Assembly: GCF_900539295.1 (NCBI RefSeq)
Contig: NZ_UQBH01000010.1
Coordinates: 11,087 to 75,086, forward strand
DNA: 64,000 bases
Reading direction: 5' to 3'
DNA from: an uncultured Megasphaera sp.
Lineage (GTDB): Bacteria; Bacillota; Negativicutes; Veillonellales; Megasphaeraceae
A program made the position numbers and the translations under genes. Under the pieces are notes generated by a model, which had not been told where the DNA came from, did no database searches, and saw only the letters and a list, made by a program, of their open reading frames with translations. Below, piece after piece: positions 34,899-43,458 of this stretch; the stretch's first letter is position 1; each line of letters starts with the position of its first letter.

Positions 34899-35936
34899 AT
34901 GGCAGAGTTTGCGAATATAAAAGTAATTGGTGTCGGCGGCGGCGGTAACAACGCTGTCAACCGTATGATAGAAAGTGGGTTGCAGGGGGTCCAGTTCATC
35001 TCGGTCAACACGGAAGACCAGGTACTGGAAGTGTCCCAGGCCGATGTTAAGATTCAGATCGGCGAAAAATTGACCCGAGGCCTCGGTGCCGGCGCCAACC
35101 CCCAGGTCGGTGAACAGGCAGCTCTTGAAAGTAAAGAAGAAATCATCAAGGCTCTCCAAGGTGCCGATATGGTATTCGTTACGGCCGGCATGGGCGGCGG
35201 TACCGGCACCGGTGCAGCGCCTATCGTAGCTGAATGTGCTAAGGAAATGGGCGCCCTTACGGTCGCTGTCGTTACCAAGCCGTTCTTGTTTGAAGGCAAG
35301 CGCCGCAGAGAAGTTGCCGAAAAAGGTGCCGACTACTTGAAGGAAAAAGTCGATACCATCATCACTATTCCTAATGATAAACTGCTCCAGATTATCGACA
35401 AGAAGACGCCTCTTAAAGACGCTTTCCTCGTCGCTGACGACGTACTCCGCCAGGGCGTTCAGGGCATTTCCGACTTGATTACGACGACTGGTCTTATCAA
35501 CCTCGACTTTGCCGACGTCAAGACCATCATGTCCGACCAGGGCGAAGCCATCATGGGCATTGGCATCGGTTCCGGTGAAAACCGTGCTGTCGAAGCTGTC
35601 GACGGTGCTATTCACAGTGCCCTCTTAGAAATGAGCATCGACGGCGCGCAGAGCATCCTGCTCAACGTCACCGGCGGTCCGGACGTCAGCTTGTACGAAA
35701 TCAACGAAGCTGCTGAAAAAGTGGCTGAAGCCGTTGATCCGGAAGCCAACATCATCTTCGGTTCGGTCATCGATCCGGACATGGAAGATTCGATCCGCAT
35801 TACGGTCGTCGCTACGGGTTTCGGTAAAGAACCGTCTTCGATTCCTTCTTTCGGACAGGGAACGGGCGGAACGACAAAATCCGGCGATAAAAAAGATAGT
35901 GCCGGCGGCGTAGAAATTCCTGCGTGGATGAGATAA
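34899..35936 (+). CDS. ftsZ: Cell division GTPase FtsZ
   Basis: A 345-residue tubulin homologue that forms the Z ring. It shows KVIGVGGGGNNAVNRM, the GTP signature GMGGGTGTGA, and the T7 loop NLDFADVKTIM. After about residue 315 the linker is short (about 20 residues) and ends VEIPAWMR, a conserved C-terminal peptide lacking the basic tail seen in many homologues. ATG 34899 follows AAGGAGG by 11 bases. A hairpin terminator follows. Confidence 0.97.
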   Translation: MAEFANIKVIGVGGGGNNAVNRMIESGLQGVQFISVNTEDQVLEVSQADVKIQIGEKLTRGLGAGANPQVGEQAALESKEEIIKALQGADMVFVTAGMGGGTGTGAAPIVAECAKEMGALTVAVVTKPFLFEGKRRREVAEKGADYLKEKVDTIITIPNDKLLQIIDKKTPLKDAFLVADDVLRQGVQGISDLITTTGLINLDFADVKTIMSDQGEAIMGIGIGSGENRAVEAVDGAIHSALLEMSIDGAQSILLNVTGGPDVSLYEINEAAEKVAEAVDPEANIIFGSVIDPDMEDSIRITVVATGFGKEPSSIPSFGQGTGGTTKSGDKKDSAGGVEIPAWMR

Positions 35937-35944
35937 TCAGCATG

Positions 35945-35978
35945 AAAAAAAGCGGATCCCGGCGGACCCGCTTTTTTT
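35945..35978 (+). terminator. Terminator after ftsZ
   Basis: AGCGG-A-TCC pairs with GGA-C-CCGCT over a CGGC loop, followed by seven T residues and preceded by seven A residues. Confidence 0.9.
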
Positions 35979-36011
35979 GAAAATATCGTCGGAAAGAAGG
36001 TAGGAAGAAGG

Positions 36012-36476
36012 ATGAGATGCCCATTTTGCCAATGTGCAGATACAAAAGTAACCGATTCACGGGCAACCGATGATGGCAAAGCTATCCGCCGCCGCCGCGA
36101 ATGCCAGCAGTGCGGCCGCCGGTTTACGACGTATGAGATGGTCGAAGAAGTCCCGCTCATCGTCGTCAAGAAAGACGGACGGCATGAACTGTTTGACCGC
36201 AATAAGTTGATCAACGGCCTGCTTCGGGCCTGCAACAAGCGGGAAGTCACGCGCCGGCAGCTGGAAGAGATTGTCACCAAGGTTGAACGCAATATCCGCA
36301 ACACACTGGCTCAGGAAGTGTCCAGTGAAAAAATAGGGGAAATGGTTTTGCGCGAACTTCGCTCTGTCGATGCCGTTGCCTATATCCGCTTTGCTTCCGT
36401 ATACCGCGAGTTTGCCGACTTGGAAAGTTTTATGGCTGAATTGAAGTATCTCATGGGTACGAAAGAACAAAAATAA
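36012..36476 (+). CDS. nrdR: Ribonucleotide reductase regulator NrdR
   Basis: A 154-residue repressor. The zinc ribbon MRCPFCQCADTKVTDSR ... CQQCGRRFTTYE is complete, followed by an ATP-cone domain (about 49-139) with KDGRHELFDRNKL. NrdR binds NrdR boxes upstream of ribonucleotide reductase operons in a dATP/ATP-dependent way. No reductase genes are in the window. It precedes hldE by 21 bases. Confidence 0.96.
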   Translation: MRCPFCQCADTKVTDSRATDDGKAIRRRRECQQCGRRFTTYEMVEEVPLIVVKKDGRHELFDRNKLINGLLRACNKREVTRRQLEEIVTKVERNIRNTLAQEVSSEKIGEMVLRELRSVDAVAYIRFASVYREFADLESFMAELKYLMGTKEQK

Positions 36477-36497
36477 GAGATTGAATCGAGGAACGCT

Positions 36498-37979
36498 ATG
36501 ACAGAAAATTACATCGACCACTTTTTTTATCATGTCTTGCCGAACCTGAAAATTGCCGTTATCGGAGATATTATGGTCGACCGCTACATCTTTGGCAAGG
36601 TCGAACGCATTTCACCGGAAGCACCGGTGCCGGTCAATAAAGTCGATCATATGACGTCGGTCTTAGGCGGGGCGGCCAATGTCGCATCCAACTTGGCTAA
36701 CTTGGACTGCCATGTCTTATTGGGCGGTCTCATCGGCGACGACGAAAACGCCGACTTGCTCCACGAATTATTGACCGAGTCCCACATCGACGGCTCAGGC
36801 CTTGTCGTGCGAAAAGGCCATGCGACGACGACGAAAATGCGCATCCTCGGCTCGCGGCAGCAGATGGTTCGCCTCGATTTTGAAGAAGTAACGCCCTTGG
36901 CTGAAACGGAAGAGGAAACCCTTCTGGCCTGGCTGAAAGATCAGCTGGAAACCGGCCTCGATGGGATTATCCTGTCGGACTACAAAAAAGGCGTTCTCAC
37001 CGATTCTCTGGCTCAAAACGTCATCAAAGCGGCCAATAATGCCCATATTCCCATCCTGGTCGATCCCAAGGGAAGCGACTGGAGCAAGTATAACGGGGCC
37101 GACTTCGTGACGCCGAATATGAAAGAATTAAGCGACTGCTTGGGACGATTCGTGGCCAATGAAGGTCAGGCCGTCGTCGAAGCAGCCGGCGAGCTGTATA
37201 AAAAATACTCCTTTGCTCACCTCATGGTGACCCGCTCCGAAAAGGGCATTACCGTCGTCGGAAAAGACGGCAAAGTCTGGAATAATCCGGCCACAGCCCA
37301 GGAAGTCTTCGACGTTTCCGGTGCCGGCGATACCGTCGCCGCCGCCTTTTTATCGGCCATTGCCGGCAACTTGTCGATCCGCACCAGCCTGCAGGTGGCC
37401 AATGCCGCAGCCGGTATCGTCGTGACCAAAGTCGGGACCTATCCTATCCATCGCCATGAACTCCTGAAATTGTGGGAAGACTGGCACCCCGTCCGCTGGC
37501 AGCCTTATCGGTCCCTTACGCGGGATGAAATGGCCAAGAAAATCCGGGAATGGCAGAAAAAAGGGGAAACCGTCGTCTTTACGAACGGCTGCTTCGACAT
37601 TCTCCATCGCGGCCACGTTCTCTATTTGCAGCAGGCAGCCATGCTGGGACAGCACCTCGTCGTCGGCCTCAACTCCGATGACTCCGTACGGCGCCTCAAA
37701 GGGGAAACGAGACCGCTCGTAGCTCAGGAAGACCGGGCCGTCCTGCTCGGAGCCCTGGGATGCATCGATGACGTCGTCATCTTTGACGAAGATACGCCGA
37801 AGGAACTCTTAGAGGTCCTCCGTCCCGATATCCTGGTCAAAGGCGGCGATTATAAGGCCGATGAAGTCATTGGCCGCGAGTCCGTAAAGCGCGTAGAAAT
37901 CATTTCATTTGAAGAAGGGTACTCTACGACGGGACTCGTTCAGAAAATAGCTGATTTGGTAAAGAAGGGGAAAATATGA
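36498..37979 (+). CDS. hldE: Bifunctional heptose-7-P kinase / heptose-1-P adenylyltransferase
   Basis: A 493-residue fusion enzyme. The N-terminal PfkB-type kinase (about 1-325) has GDIMVDRYIFG, GGAANVASNLA, and the catalytic VSGAGDTVAA. The C-terminal nucleotidyltransferase (about 345-490) begins TNGCFDILHRGHV with the HxGH motif. Together with gmhB it makes ADP-D-glycero-beta-D-manno-heptose for LPS inner core. The adjacent hldD overlaps by 4 bases. The presence of this pathway marks a diderm. Confidence 0.96.
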   Translation: MTENYIDHFFYHVLPNLKIAVIGDIMVDRYIFGKVERISPEAPVPVNKVDHMTSVLGGAANVASNLANLDCHVLLGGLIGDDENADLLHELLTESHIDGSGLVVRKGHATTTKMRILGSRQQMVRLDFEEVTPLAETEEETLLAWLKDQLETGLDGIILSDYKKGVLTDSLAQNVIKAANNAHIPILVDPKGSDWSKYNGADFVTPNMKELSDCLGRFVANEGQAVVEAAGELYKKYSFAHLMVTRSEKGITVVGKDGKVWNNPATAQEVFDVSGAGDTVAAAFLSAIAGNLSIRTSLQVANAAAGIVVTKVGTYPIHRHELLKLWEDWHPVRWQPYRSLTRDEMAKKIREWQKKGETVVFTNGCFDILHRGHVLYLQQAAMLGQHLVVGLNSDDSVRRLKGETRPLVAQEDRAVLLGALGCIDDVVIFDEDTPKELLEVLRPDILVKGGDYKADEVIGRESVKRVEIISFEEGYSTTGLVQKIADLVKKGKI

Positions 37980-38941
37980 AAATAGTAACAGGCGGTGCCG
38001 GTTTTATCGGCAGCAATATCGTAAAGCAACTGAATAATCGGGGAATCGACGACATCCTCATTGTCGACGACCTGACCGACGGCCGCAAGTGCCGCAACCT
38101 TCAGGGCCTCGATTTCTTTGACTATATGGATTACGCCGACTTCGATGAACAGATGGCCGACGATACTTTTGACTGCGGCTACATCGACGTCGTCTTCCAC
38201 GAAGGGGCCTGCTCGGATACGATGAATTACGACGGCCGCTACATGATGAAAAACAACTATGAAGGCAGCAAGAATCTCCTGCGCTACTGCATGAGCCGGA
38301 AGATTCCCTTCCTCTACGCATCGTCGGCATCGACTTACGGCAGCGGCCGGAACGGCTTCCGCGAAGATCCGTCTTGCGAAGAAGCCCTCAATCCCTATGC
38401 TTATTCCAAGCTCCAGTTCGACCGCTTCGTTCGCCGTGTCCAGCCCATCGCCAAGAGCCAGATCGTCGGCTTCCGTTATTTCAACGTCTTCGGACCTCAG
38501 GAAAACCATAAGGACAAGATGGCATCTCTGGTTTACCAGAAATACCACGAACTCCAGGAAACGGGGAAGATCACCCTCTTTAAAGGGACGGCAGGCTACG
38601 AAGACGGCGGGCAGATCCGCGATTTCATCTACGTCAACGATGTAGTAAACGTCATCTTCTACTTCTGGGAACACCCGGAACTGTCGGGCATCTATAACTG
38701 CGGTACCGGCATCGGCCATACCTTCAATGAATTCGTCCAGGGCGTCATCGACTACTGCGGCAAGGGCCACATCGAATACGTTCCCTTCCCGGACGTCCTC
38801 AAGGGCAAATATCAGAGCTATACCCAGGCCGATACGGAAAACCTCATGAAAGCCGGTTATGACAAGGGCTTTACCATCCTGTCGGAAGCCGTTAAGGAAT
38901 ACTGCAGCATCCTCGAAAAGAACGGCGGCTATTTCGCATGA
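37976..38941 (+). CDS. hldD: ADP-L-glycero-D-manno-heptose 6-epimerase
   Basis: A 321-residue extended SDR. The NAD-binding motif is TGGAGFIGSNIV, the characteristic HldD stretch is DDLTDGRKCRNLQ, and the catalytic YSKLQF contains the Tyr/Lys pair. It inverts C6 of ADP-heptose. It overlaps hldE and gmhB by 4 bases on each side, so the three are coupled. Confidence 0.96.
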   Translation: MKIVTGGAGFIGSNIVKQLNNRGIDDILIVDDLTDGRKCRNLQGLDFFDYMDYADFDEQMADDTFDCGYIDVVFHEGACSDTMNYDGRYMMKNNYEGSKNLLRYCMSRKIPFLYASSASTYGSGRNGFREDPSCEEALNPYAYSKLQFDRFVRRVQPIAKSQIVGFRYFNVFGPQENHKDKMASLVYQKYHELQETGKITLFKGTAGYEDGGQIRDFIYVNDVVNVIFYFWEHPELSGIYNCGTGIGHTFNEFVQGVIDYCGKGHIEYVPFPDVLKGKYQSYTQADTENLMKAGYDKGFTILSEAVKEYCSILEKNGGYFA

Positions 38942-39459
38942 GAAAGGCTGTCTTTTTCGACCGCGACGGCGTCTTAAACGTCGATAAGTCTTATTTAGGA
39001 TTCATCAAGGATTTTGAATGGATGGACGGCGCCAAAGAAGCCCTGGCCTATCTGACGGCCGAAGGCTATGCCATCATCGTCGTCACCAATCAGAGCGGCG
39101 TGGCCCGCGGCTATTACACCGAAGACGATGTAAAGACCCTTCATGACTGGATGTGTCGTGAGGCCGCTTCTGCCGGCGGGACGATTACCGCCGTTTACTA
39201 CTGCCCCTACCTCGAAGGGGCGCCGATAAAAGATTACGATAAAAAAAGCGATTGGCGAAAACCGGAACCGGGAATGGTTCTGGCAGCCGCCCGCGATTAC
39301 GATATCGACTTGTCCCAATCGTTTATGATCGGCGACATGCCCCTCGACGTCGAATGCGGCCGCCGAGCCGGCATGGACGGCTACTTATTCACCGGCGGCA
39401 GGCTCGATGATTTTGTAAAGGCTATTGTCACAGAAAGGAAGGAACGTGAAAGCGTATAA
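38938..39459 (+). CDS. gmhB: D-glycero-D-manno-heptose 1,7-bisphosphate phosphatase
   Basis: A 173-residue HAD-family histidinol-phosphatase-like enzyme that removes the C7 phosphate before adenylylation. Motif I is FFDRDGVLNVD, motif II TNQSGVARG, and motifs III/IV are WRKPEPGM and IGDMPLDVECG. The usual zinc knuckle (C-x-H and C-x-C) is degenerate: C89 remains but Tyr91, Ser104 and Trp106 replace the other ligands. The context and active-site motifs still support GmhB. gmhA is not in the window. Confidence 0.92.
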   Translation: MRKAVFFDRDGVLNVDKSYLGFIKDFEWMDGAKEALAYLTAEGYAIIVVTNQSGVARGYYTEDDVKTLHDWMCREAASAGGTITAVYYCPYLEGAPIKDYDKKSDWRKPEPGMVLAAARDYDIDLSQSFMIGDMPLDVECGRRAGMDGYLFTGGRLDDFVKAIVTERKERESV

Positions 39460-40477
39460 AAACATATTGGTCATCAAGATGAGTTCCCTTGGTGACGTTC
39501 TTCATTCGCTGCCGACGCTCCATGCACTGCGACAAAATTGCCCCGACGCCCGCATCGTTTGGGCCGTCCATCAACAGTTCGCCCCGGTTTTGCCGGGAAA
39601 GCCCTATATTGACGACGTCATCTATGTCGACAAAAAGCGGCTGAAATCCCCGTCGTATTGGATGGAACTGCGCCATACACTCCATGCGTACGACTTCAAT
39701 CTCTGCCTCGACCTGCAGGGCTTGGCTAAAAGTGCCGTCGTCGCCTTCCTCAGCGGTGCCAAAGAAAAATACGGCTACTGGGAAATGCGCGAAGGGAGCT
39801 TTTTGGTCAGTAAAGGCCTGGTCGGAGACCATAAATACGACCACGTCATCGAGCGCTACCTCGATACGATTCGGGCCTTAGGCGGCCGTGTCGACGACCT
39901 GGTTTTTCCCCTGCCGGATATTACGGCAGAGAAGGAGGCCTGGCGCCGGCGCCTGTCACAAGACGGCCTTCAAGGGCCGTACGTCGCCGTCGTTCCCGGT
40001 GCCCGCTGGGACGTCAAAGAATGGCCCCTTGACTATTGGAGCCGCTTTTTGCAGCGCCTGACCGATAAGGGACTGTCAGCCGTCATCCTAGGCGGCGGCG
40101 ACGACCAGGAGAAGGGCCGCGTCCTCAAAGAAGGGGACGGATCGGGCCGTGTCTTTGACTATACCGGTAAGACCGATCTCCGCCAACTCCTGGCGGCCAT
40201 CGATGAAAGCCTGGTTTACATCAGTGCCGACACGGGGCCTCTTCACATAGCCAACGCCCTTAAAAAGGAACTCATCGCCCTCTTCGGGCCGACGTCTCCC
40301 GAACGGACCGGCCCCTACGGCGGCAGTGACCGTTCTTACATCCATCTCGTCATTTCGCCGACGTCGAAAGCCACGCCGGAAGAACCGCTCATAGACGATC
40401 CGGACTGCATGGCTCAGATTACCGTCGATATGGTGTGGAACCTTTTTAAAGAGGTATTGAAGAAGGTGGAATCATGA
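39446..40477 (+). CDS. waaC: Lipopolysaccharide heptosyltransferase I-like (GT9)
   Basis: A 343-residue GT9 glycosyltransferase. The N-terminal KMSSLGDVLHSLP and the C-terminal ISADTGPLHIANAL and LFGPTSPERTGPYG match heptosyltransferase I, which adds the first heptose to Kdo. GTG 39446 has AAGGAAGG just before it and overlaps gmhB by 14 bases. Gene symbol is by similarity of these motifs; the acceptor is inferred. Confidence 0.82.
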   Translation: MKAYKNILVIKMSSLGDVLHSLPTLHALRQNCPDARIVWAVHQQFAPVLPGKPYIDDVIYVDKKRLKSPSYWMELRHTLHAYDFNLCLDLQGLAKSAVVAFLSGAKEKYGYWEMREGSFLVSKGLVGDHKYDHVIERYLDTIRALGGRVDDLVFPLPDITAEKEAWRRRLSQDGLQGPYVAVVPGARWDVKEWPLDYWSRFLQRLTDKGLSAVILGGGDDQEKGRVLKEGDGSGRVFDYTGKTDLRQLLAAIDESLVYISADTGPLHIANALKKELIALFGPTSPERTGPYGGSDRSYIHLVISPTSKATPEEPLIDDPDCMAQITVDMVWNLFKEVLKKVES

Positions 40478-41523
40478 TTAACTTACGCAAGAAGAAAATA
40501 ATTGTCACCTTTCTCATGCATCTTGGCGATCTCATTCTGATTACGCCCTTTCTGCAGGTCCTGCGCCGCCACGCCCAAGGATCGGACATCACCCTCGTCG
40601 TCGACGAGAAGGTTGCCGATGTCGTCCGCTACAACCCCGATATCGATCACCTGATTACCGTCGATAAAAAGGGGAAGGACAATTCGATCAGCGCCTTGTG
40701 GCATATCGGCCGCCGCCTGCATCAAGCGCACTACGATATTCTGATTAACCTGCATCCCAATGAACGGACGTCGTTTTTGGCAGCCGTCATCCATGCTAAG
40801 AAATTCGTCGGCATGAGCCATTTCCTGGCCCGTCCTTTGATGAACCGCTATACGCGGCTGGACCGCATCCATCTCCACGCCGCCGATATGTACATCAACG
40901 TCCTGGCCCAGCTCGGCATCGACGACTATCGCAGCGACGGCCTGCAGTTTGTCACGTCGAAAGCTTGGGATGACAAGGCAGCTGAATTTTATGAATCCCA
41001 CGGCGTCTCGCCGGCAGACAGCCTCATCGGCTTCAACATCGGCAGCGCCGTTCCTCAAAAACGGTGGCCGGCCAAGCGGTTTGCCGCCGTGGCCGACTAC
41101 TTTGGCCGCCGAGGCTTCAAATGCGTCTTCTTCGGCGGCGATATGGACCGCGATATGGTAAGCGAAGCGACGGGGGAAATGACCTCGAAGCCCATTGTGG
41201 CCACCGGGGCCTTTACCATCGGCGAACTGGCCGCAGCCATTCGCAGGTGTTCCCTGTTCATCACCAACGACAGCGGTCCCATGCATATCGCCGTCAGCCA
41301 ACGGGTGCCCTTGGTCGCCCTCTACGGGCCGAGCAATCCCAAGCTCTACGGTCCCTATACGGACCGGGCCATCGTCCTGGAATCGACGGACCATTATGAA
41401 GTCGGCAAGAGCATGAAGAAAATTATCCGCGAAGGCAACTATAAAGGTATTTCGGTTATTCCCATGAGCCAGGTCATCGCCGCAGGCGAAGAACTCCTGA
41501 GCCGCTATTATGGAAGAACATAA
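40474..41523 (+). CDS. GT9 heptosyltransferase, WaaF/WaaQ type
   Basis: A 349-residue GT9 family member. It has VTFLMHLGDLILITPFLQVLR at the N-terminus, the nucleotide-site VPQKRWPAKRF, TNDSGPMHIAVS and ALYGPSNPKLYGPY. It most likely adds the second or a branch heptose to the inner core. It overlaps the upstream heptosyltransferase by 4 bases. WaaF, WaaQ or a related GT9 cannot be separated from sequence alone. Confidence 0.85.
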   Translation: MINLRKKKIIVTFLMHLGDLILITPFLQVLRRHAQGSDITLVVDEKVADVVRYNPDIDHLITVDKKGKDNSISALWHIGRRLHQAHYDILINLHPNERTSFLAAVIHAKKFVGMSHFLARPLMNRYTRLDRIHLHAADMYINVLAQLGIDDYRSDGLQFVTSKAWDDKAAEFYESHGVSPADSLIGFNIGSAVPQKRWPAKRFAAVADYFGRRGFKCVFFGGDMDRDMVSEATGEMTSKPIVATGAFTIGELAAAIRRCSLFITNDSGPMHIAVSQRVPLVALYGPSNPKLYGPYTDRAIVLESTDHYEVGKSMKKIIREGNYKGISVIPMSQVIAAGEELLSRYYGRT

Positions 41524-41553
41524 ATCTTGTATTCTATTTGGAGGTGTCATGTC

Positions 41554-42132
41554 ATGAAAAAATTTATCTTAACGGCGACACTGGCAGCATTTGCCATTAC
41601 GTCAGCAGCGTGGGCAGCCCCTATCAAAAACGAGCAGCCCGGTGATTTGAAAGCGAACATCAACTATGGCTTTGACCAAAAAGAAGGTCACGGCGACGCC
41701 GACAGCCGCTTTACCGGCGGCGACGTCACCTACGTTCTGAATGACCGCTGGAATGTACAGTACATCAACAACTATACGAAGGGCGACGATTCCCACAAGA
41801 TCAATGAAAACTATCTCGTAGGCAATTACCGCCTGACGGAATACCTCTCGGCTTATGCCGGTGCTTCCTACGTTAAGACCGATACGTACAACACGAAAAA
41901 ATCCTACGGCTACCAGATCGGTGTCCGCGGCCAGGTTCCCATTGCCGAACGCTGGCAGGGCTTTGCTTCCATCGGTGTCGGCGATGACGTCAATACCTAT
42001 GAAATCGGCGTCGGCTACGACATTACGCCGCAGTGGGACGCTCATCTCAAATATCGCCGCAGCAGCGTCGATGTCGACAACTATGATGACGACGTCCGCG
42101 GCTGGCAGGTCGGTATGGGCTATAAGTTCTAA
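41554..42132 (+). CDS. Outer-membrane beta-barrel protein
   Basis: A 192-residue exported protein. The signal peptide MKKFILTATLAAFAITSA ends with AWA before AP. The mature part has alternating beta strands (for instance YLVGNYRLTEYLSAYAGASY, YGYQIGVRGQV and GWQVGMGYKF) and ends in a C-terminal phenylalanine, the usual BAM recognition signal. About eight strands are likely. ATG 41554 follows GGAGGTG by 7 bases. It lies 30 bases after the heptosyltransferase and closes the LPS operon. Function is unknown. Confidence 0.82.
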   Translation: MKKFILTATLAAFAITSAAWAAPIKNEQPGDLKANINYGFDQKEGHGDADSRFTGGDVTYVLNDRWNVQYINNYTKGDDSHKINENYLVGNYRLTEYLSAYAGASYVKTDTYNTKKSYGYQIGVRGQVPIAERWQGFASIGVGDDVNTYEIGVGYDITPQWDAHLKYRRSSVDVDNYDDDVRGWQVGMGYKF

Positions 42133-42134
42133 CG

Positions 42135-42164
42135 TTGACAATGGGGCAGCCTGTCCCGTATAAT
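42135..42164 (+). promoter_or_regulatory. Near-perfect promoter of the ncRNA
   Basis: TTGACA (42135-42140), an 18-base spacer, and TATAAT (42159-42164), starting only 2 bases after the barrel gene. Expected start of transcription is about 42171. Confidence 0.8.
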
Positions 42165-42170
42165 GTAGCA

Positions 42171-42431
42171 ATGACATGTGCTGTGGTTGAAAGTCGATGT
42201 CAGTCGCAGACGAAGCGATCCACGTAAGGTGCCCAAAGCGGTACTGATCATAGTGCGGCCTAGAAGTAAGACCTGCCGCGTCATAAAACGCGAGAGGACT
42301 ATTAGTGGGGGACAAAAGTCTATGAGCAAGGGTCCCGGCAGGCGAGTGTGGGGGTAAAGACCAGGTCAGGCATGTCACAGTGATAAGGTCTCGCATAAAG
42401 GCTCGTGCCACTATGCGGGACCTTGTTTTTT
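42171..42431 (+). ncRNA. Free-standing structured RNA of unidentified class
   Basis: A consensus promoter, about 200 bases without a credible ORF, and a strong terminator (42385-42397 with 42412-42424, then TTTTTT) define a transcript of about 260 nt. TGACATG (42172-42178) pairs with CATGTCA (42371-42377) as a closing stem. Inside are GTGG/CCAC around TCGC-AGACGAA-GCGA, GTACT/AGTGC, CCTGCCG/CGGCAGG and CGCG-TCATAAAA-CGCG. It lacks the GAGGAAAGTCC of RNase P, the tRNA-like CCA end of tmRNA and the GGAAG core of SRP RNA. 6S RNA is the leading candidate because of size and closed-rod form, but I cannot confirm it. Confidence 0.7.
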
Positions 42432-42478
42432 CCCATTCTTAAAGTTCAGTTTAAGGGGCATAAATCGTTGTTTTTTGT

Positions 42479-42507
42479 TTGACGGATGATTGTTCGTATA
42501 GTAAAAT
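42479..42507 (+). promoter_or_regulatory. Promoter of the thioesterase-acyl-CoA dehydrogenase run
   Basis: TTGACG (42479-42484), a 17-base spacer, and TAAAAT (42502-42507), after the ncRNA terminator and 39 bases before the start codon. Confidence 0.7.
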
Positions 42508-42546
42508 ATAAGGGATTTATGTATTAGCCTAAGGAGTGGAGTCATA

Positions 42547-42981
42547 ATGGATCGCGAATGGTTAGAGCATGAGATTAACAGAAATCCTTTTGACACCTTT
42601 ATGCAGTTCCATGTAGCCAAGGCTGAACAGGAGTGTACTGTTCTCACCTTTGAGAATAAGGGCTCAAAATGGGATAATCCCAATGGTACGATGTACGGCG
42701 GCGTGCTGTACTCCATGGCCGATTCAGCGATGGAAGCTGCCTGTGCCGTTCACGGCAAGGCCGTCCTGACCCTGGATCTGGGCATGAACTACTTGCGCCC
42801 GGCTTTTGCCGATACGGTCATCCGTGCCGAAGCAAAGATCATTCACAACGGCCGCACGACGATGGTCGCTCTTTGTGATTTTTACGATAATGACAATCGC
42901 TACTTAGCGCATGGCAAGGGAACCTTTTTCGTAACCGGACCTTACGGCGGCGAAGAACAAGGGGGTACGGCCAATGGATGA
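42547..42981 (+). CDS. PaaI-like hotdog thioesterase
   Basis: A 144-residue single hotdog-fold protein. The motif NGTMYGGVLYSMADSAM contains the conserved glycine pair and acidic catalytic residue of the PaaI/YbgC-like acyl-CoA thioesterases, and LDLGMNYLRPA is the second family signature. It would hydrolyse a small or aryl acyl-CoA. It overlaps a second thioesterase gene by 8 bases and precedes an acyl-CoA dehydrogenase, so a role in CoA ester turnover is plausible. Confidence 0.85.
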   Translation: MDREWLEHEINRNPFDTFMQFHVAKAEQECTVLTFENKGSKWDNPNGTMYGGVLYSMADSAMEAACAVHGKAVLTLDLGMNYLRPAFADTVIRAEAKIIHNGRTTMVALCDFYDNDNRYLAHGKGTFFVTGPYGGEEQGGTANG

Positions 42982-43417
42982 GCAAAAAAACGGCATCGGT
43001 GTGTCCGATTCTGCCAGAATGCATGCCATCATCGAAGGCATTTATGCCAGGACGCCGTATTTTAAGAGCATGCCCTGCACCATCGAAACGGTGGCTGTCG
43101 GCCGCGTTCGCGTCGGCTTTCACATCAGCCGCCACATTTGTAATTATCGCAATATCGCCTCAGGCGGTGTTCTGGCAGCCTTCTGTGATACCCTCATGGG
43201 CATGGCCTGCCGGACGATGGGTTTTCAGGTGACGACCCTGGAAATCAATATGAATTACATTCGCAGTGTCAACAGCGGCGAGCACATTACCGGTATCGGA
43301 CAGGTTATCCATCACGGCAGGAATACGATTGTCGTCGAATGTGAATGCCGCGGTGCCGACGGTACTGTCGTCGTAAAGGGGCGGTCGTCCTTTTACATTT
43401 TAAAAAGAATCGATTAA
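42974..43417 (+). CDS. Second PaaI-like hotdog thioesterase
   Basis: A 147-residue hotdog protein with NIASGGVLAAFCDTLMG and LEINMNYIRSV, laid out like its upstream neighbour but only distantly similar. The overlap with that gene (8 bases) suggests coupling and possibly a hetero-oligomer, though this is inference. The basic residues and C-terminal GRSSFYILKRID complete the fold. Confidence 0.83.
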   Translation: MDEQKNGIGVSDSARMHAIIEGIYARTPYFKSMPCTIETVAVGRVRVGFHISRHICNYRNIASGGVLAAFCDTLMGMACRTMGFQVTTLEINMNYIRSVNSGEHITGIGQVIHHGRNTIVVECECRGADGTVVVKGRSSFYILKRID

Positions 43418-43458
43418 TATGATATTCACGTATTACAGGGAAGGTTGGTTAGTACAAG

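Noticed and set aside
42171..42431. Possible cobalamin riboswitch because of an AGACCTGCCGC string at about 42275
   Set aside because: The upstream conserved elements (GCCACTG and the GGGAA core) are missing, and the downstream gene has its own promoter after the terminator. The resemblance is limited to one short string.
42171..42431. RNase P RNA, tmRNA or SRP RNA
   Set aside because: There is no GAGGAAAGTCC, no tRNA-like CCA end with tag ORF, and no GGAAG-AGCA apical core. The size also fits poorly.
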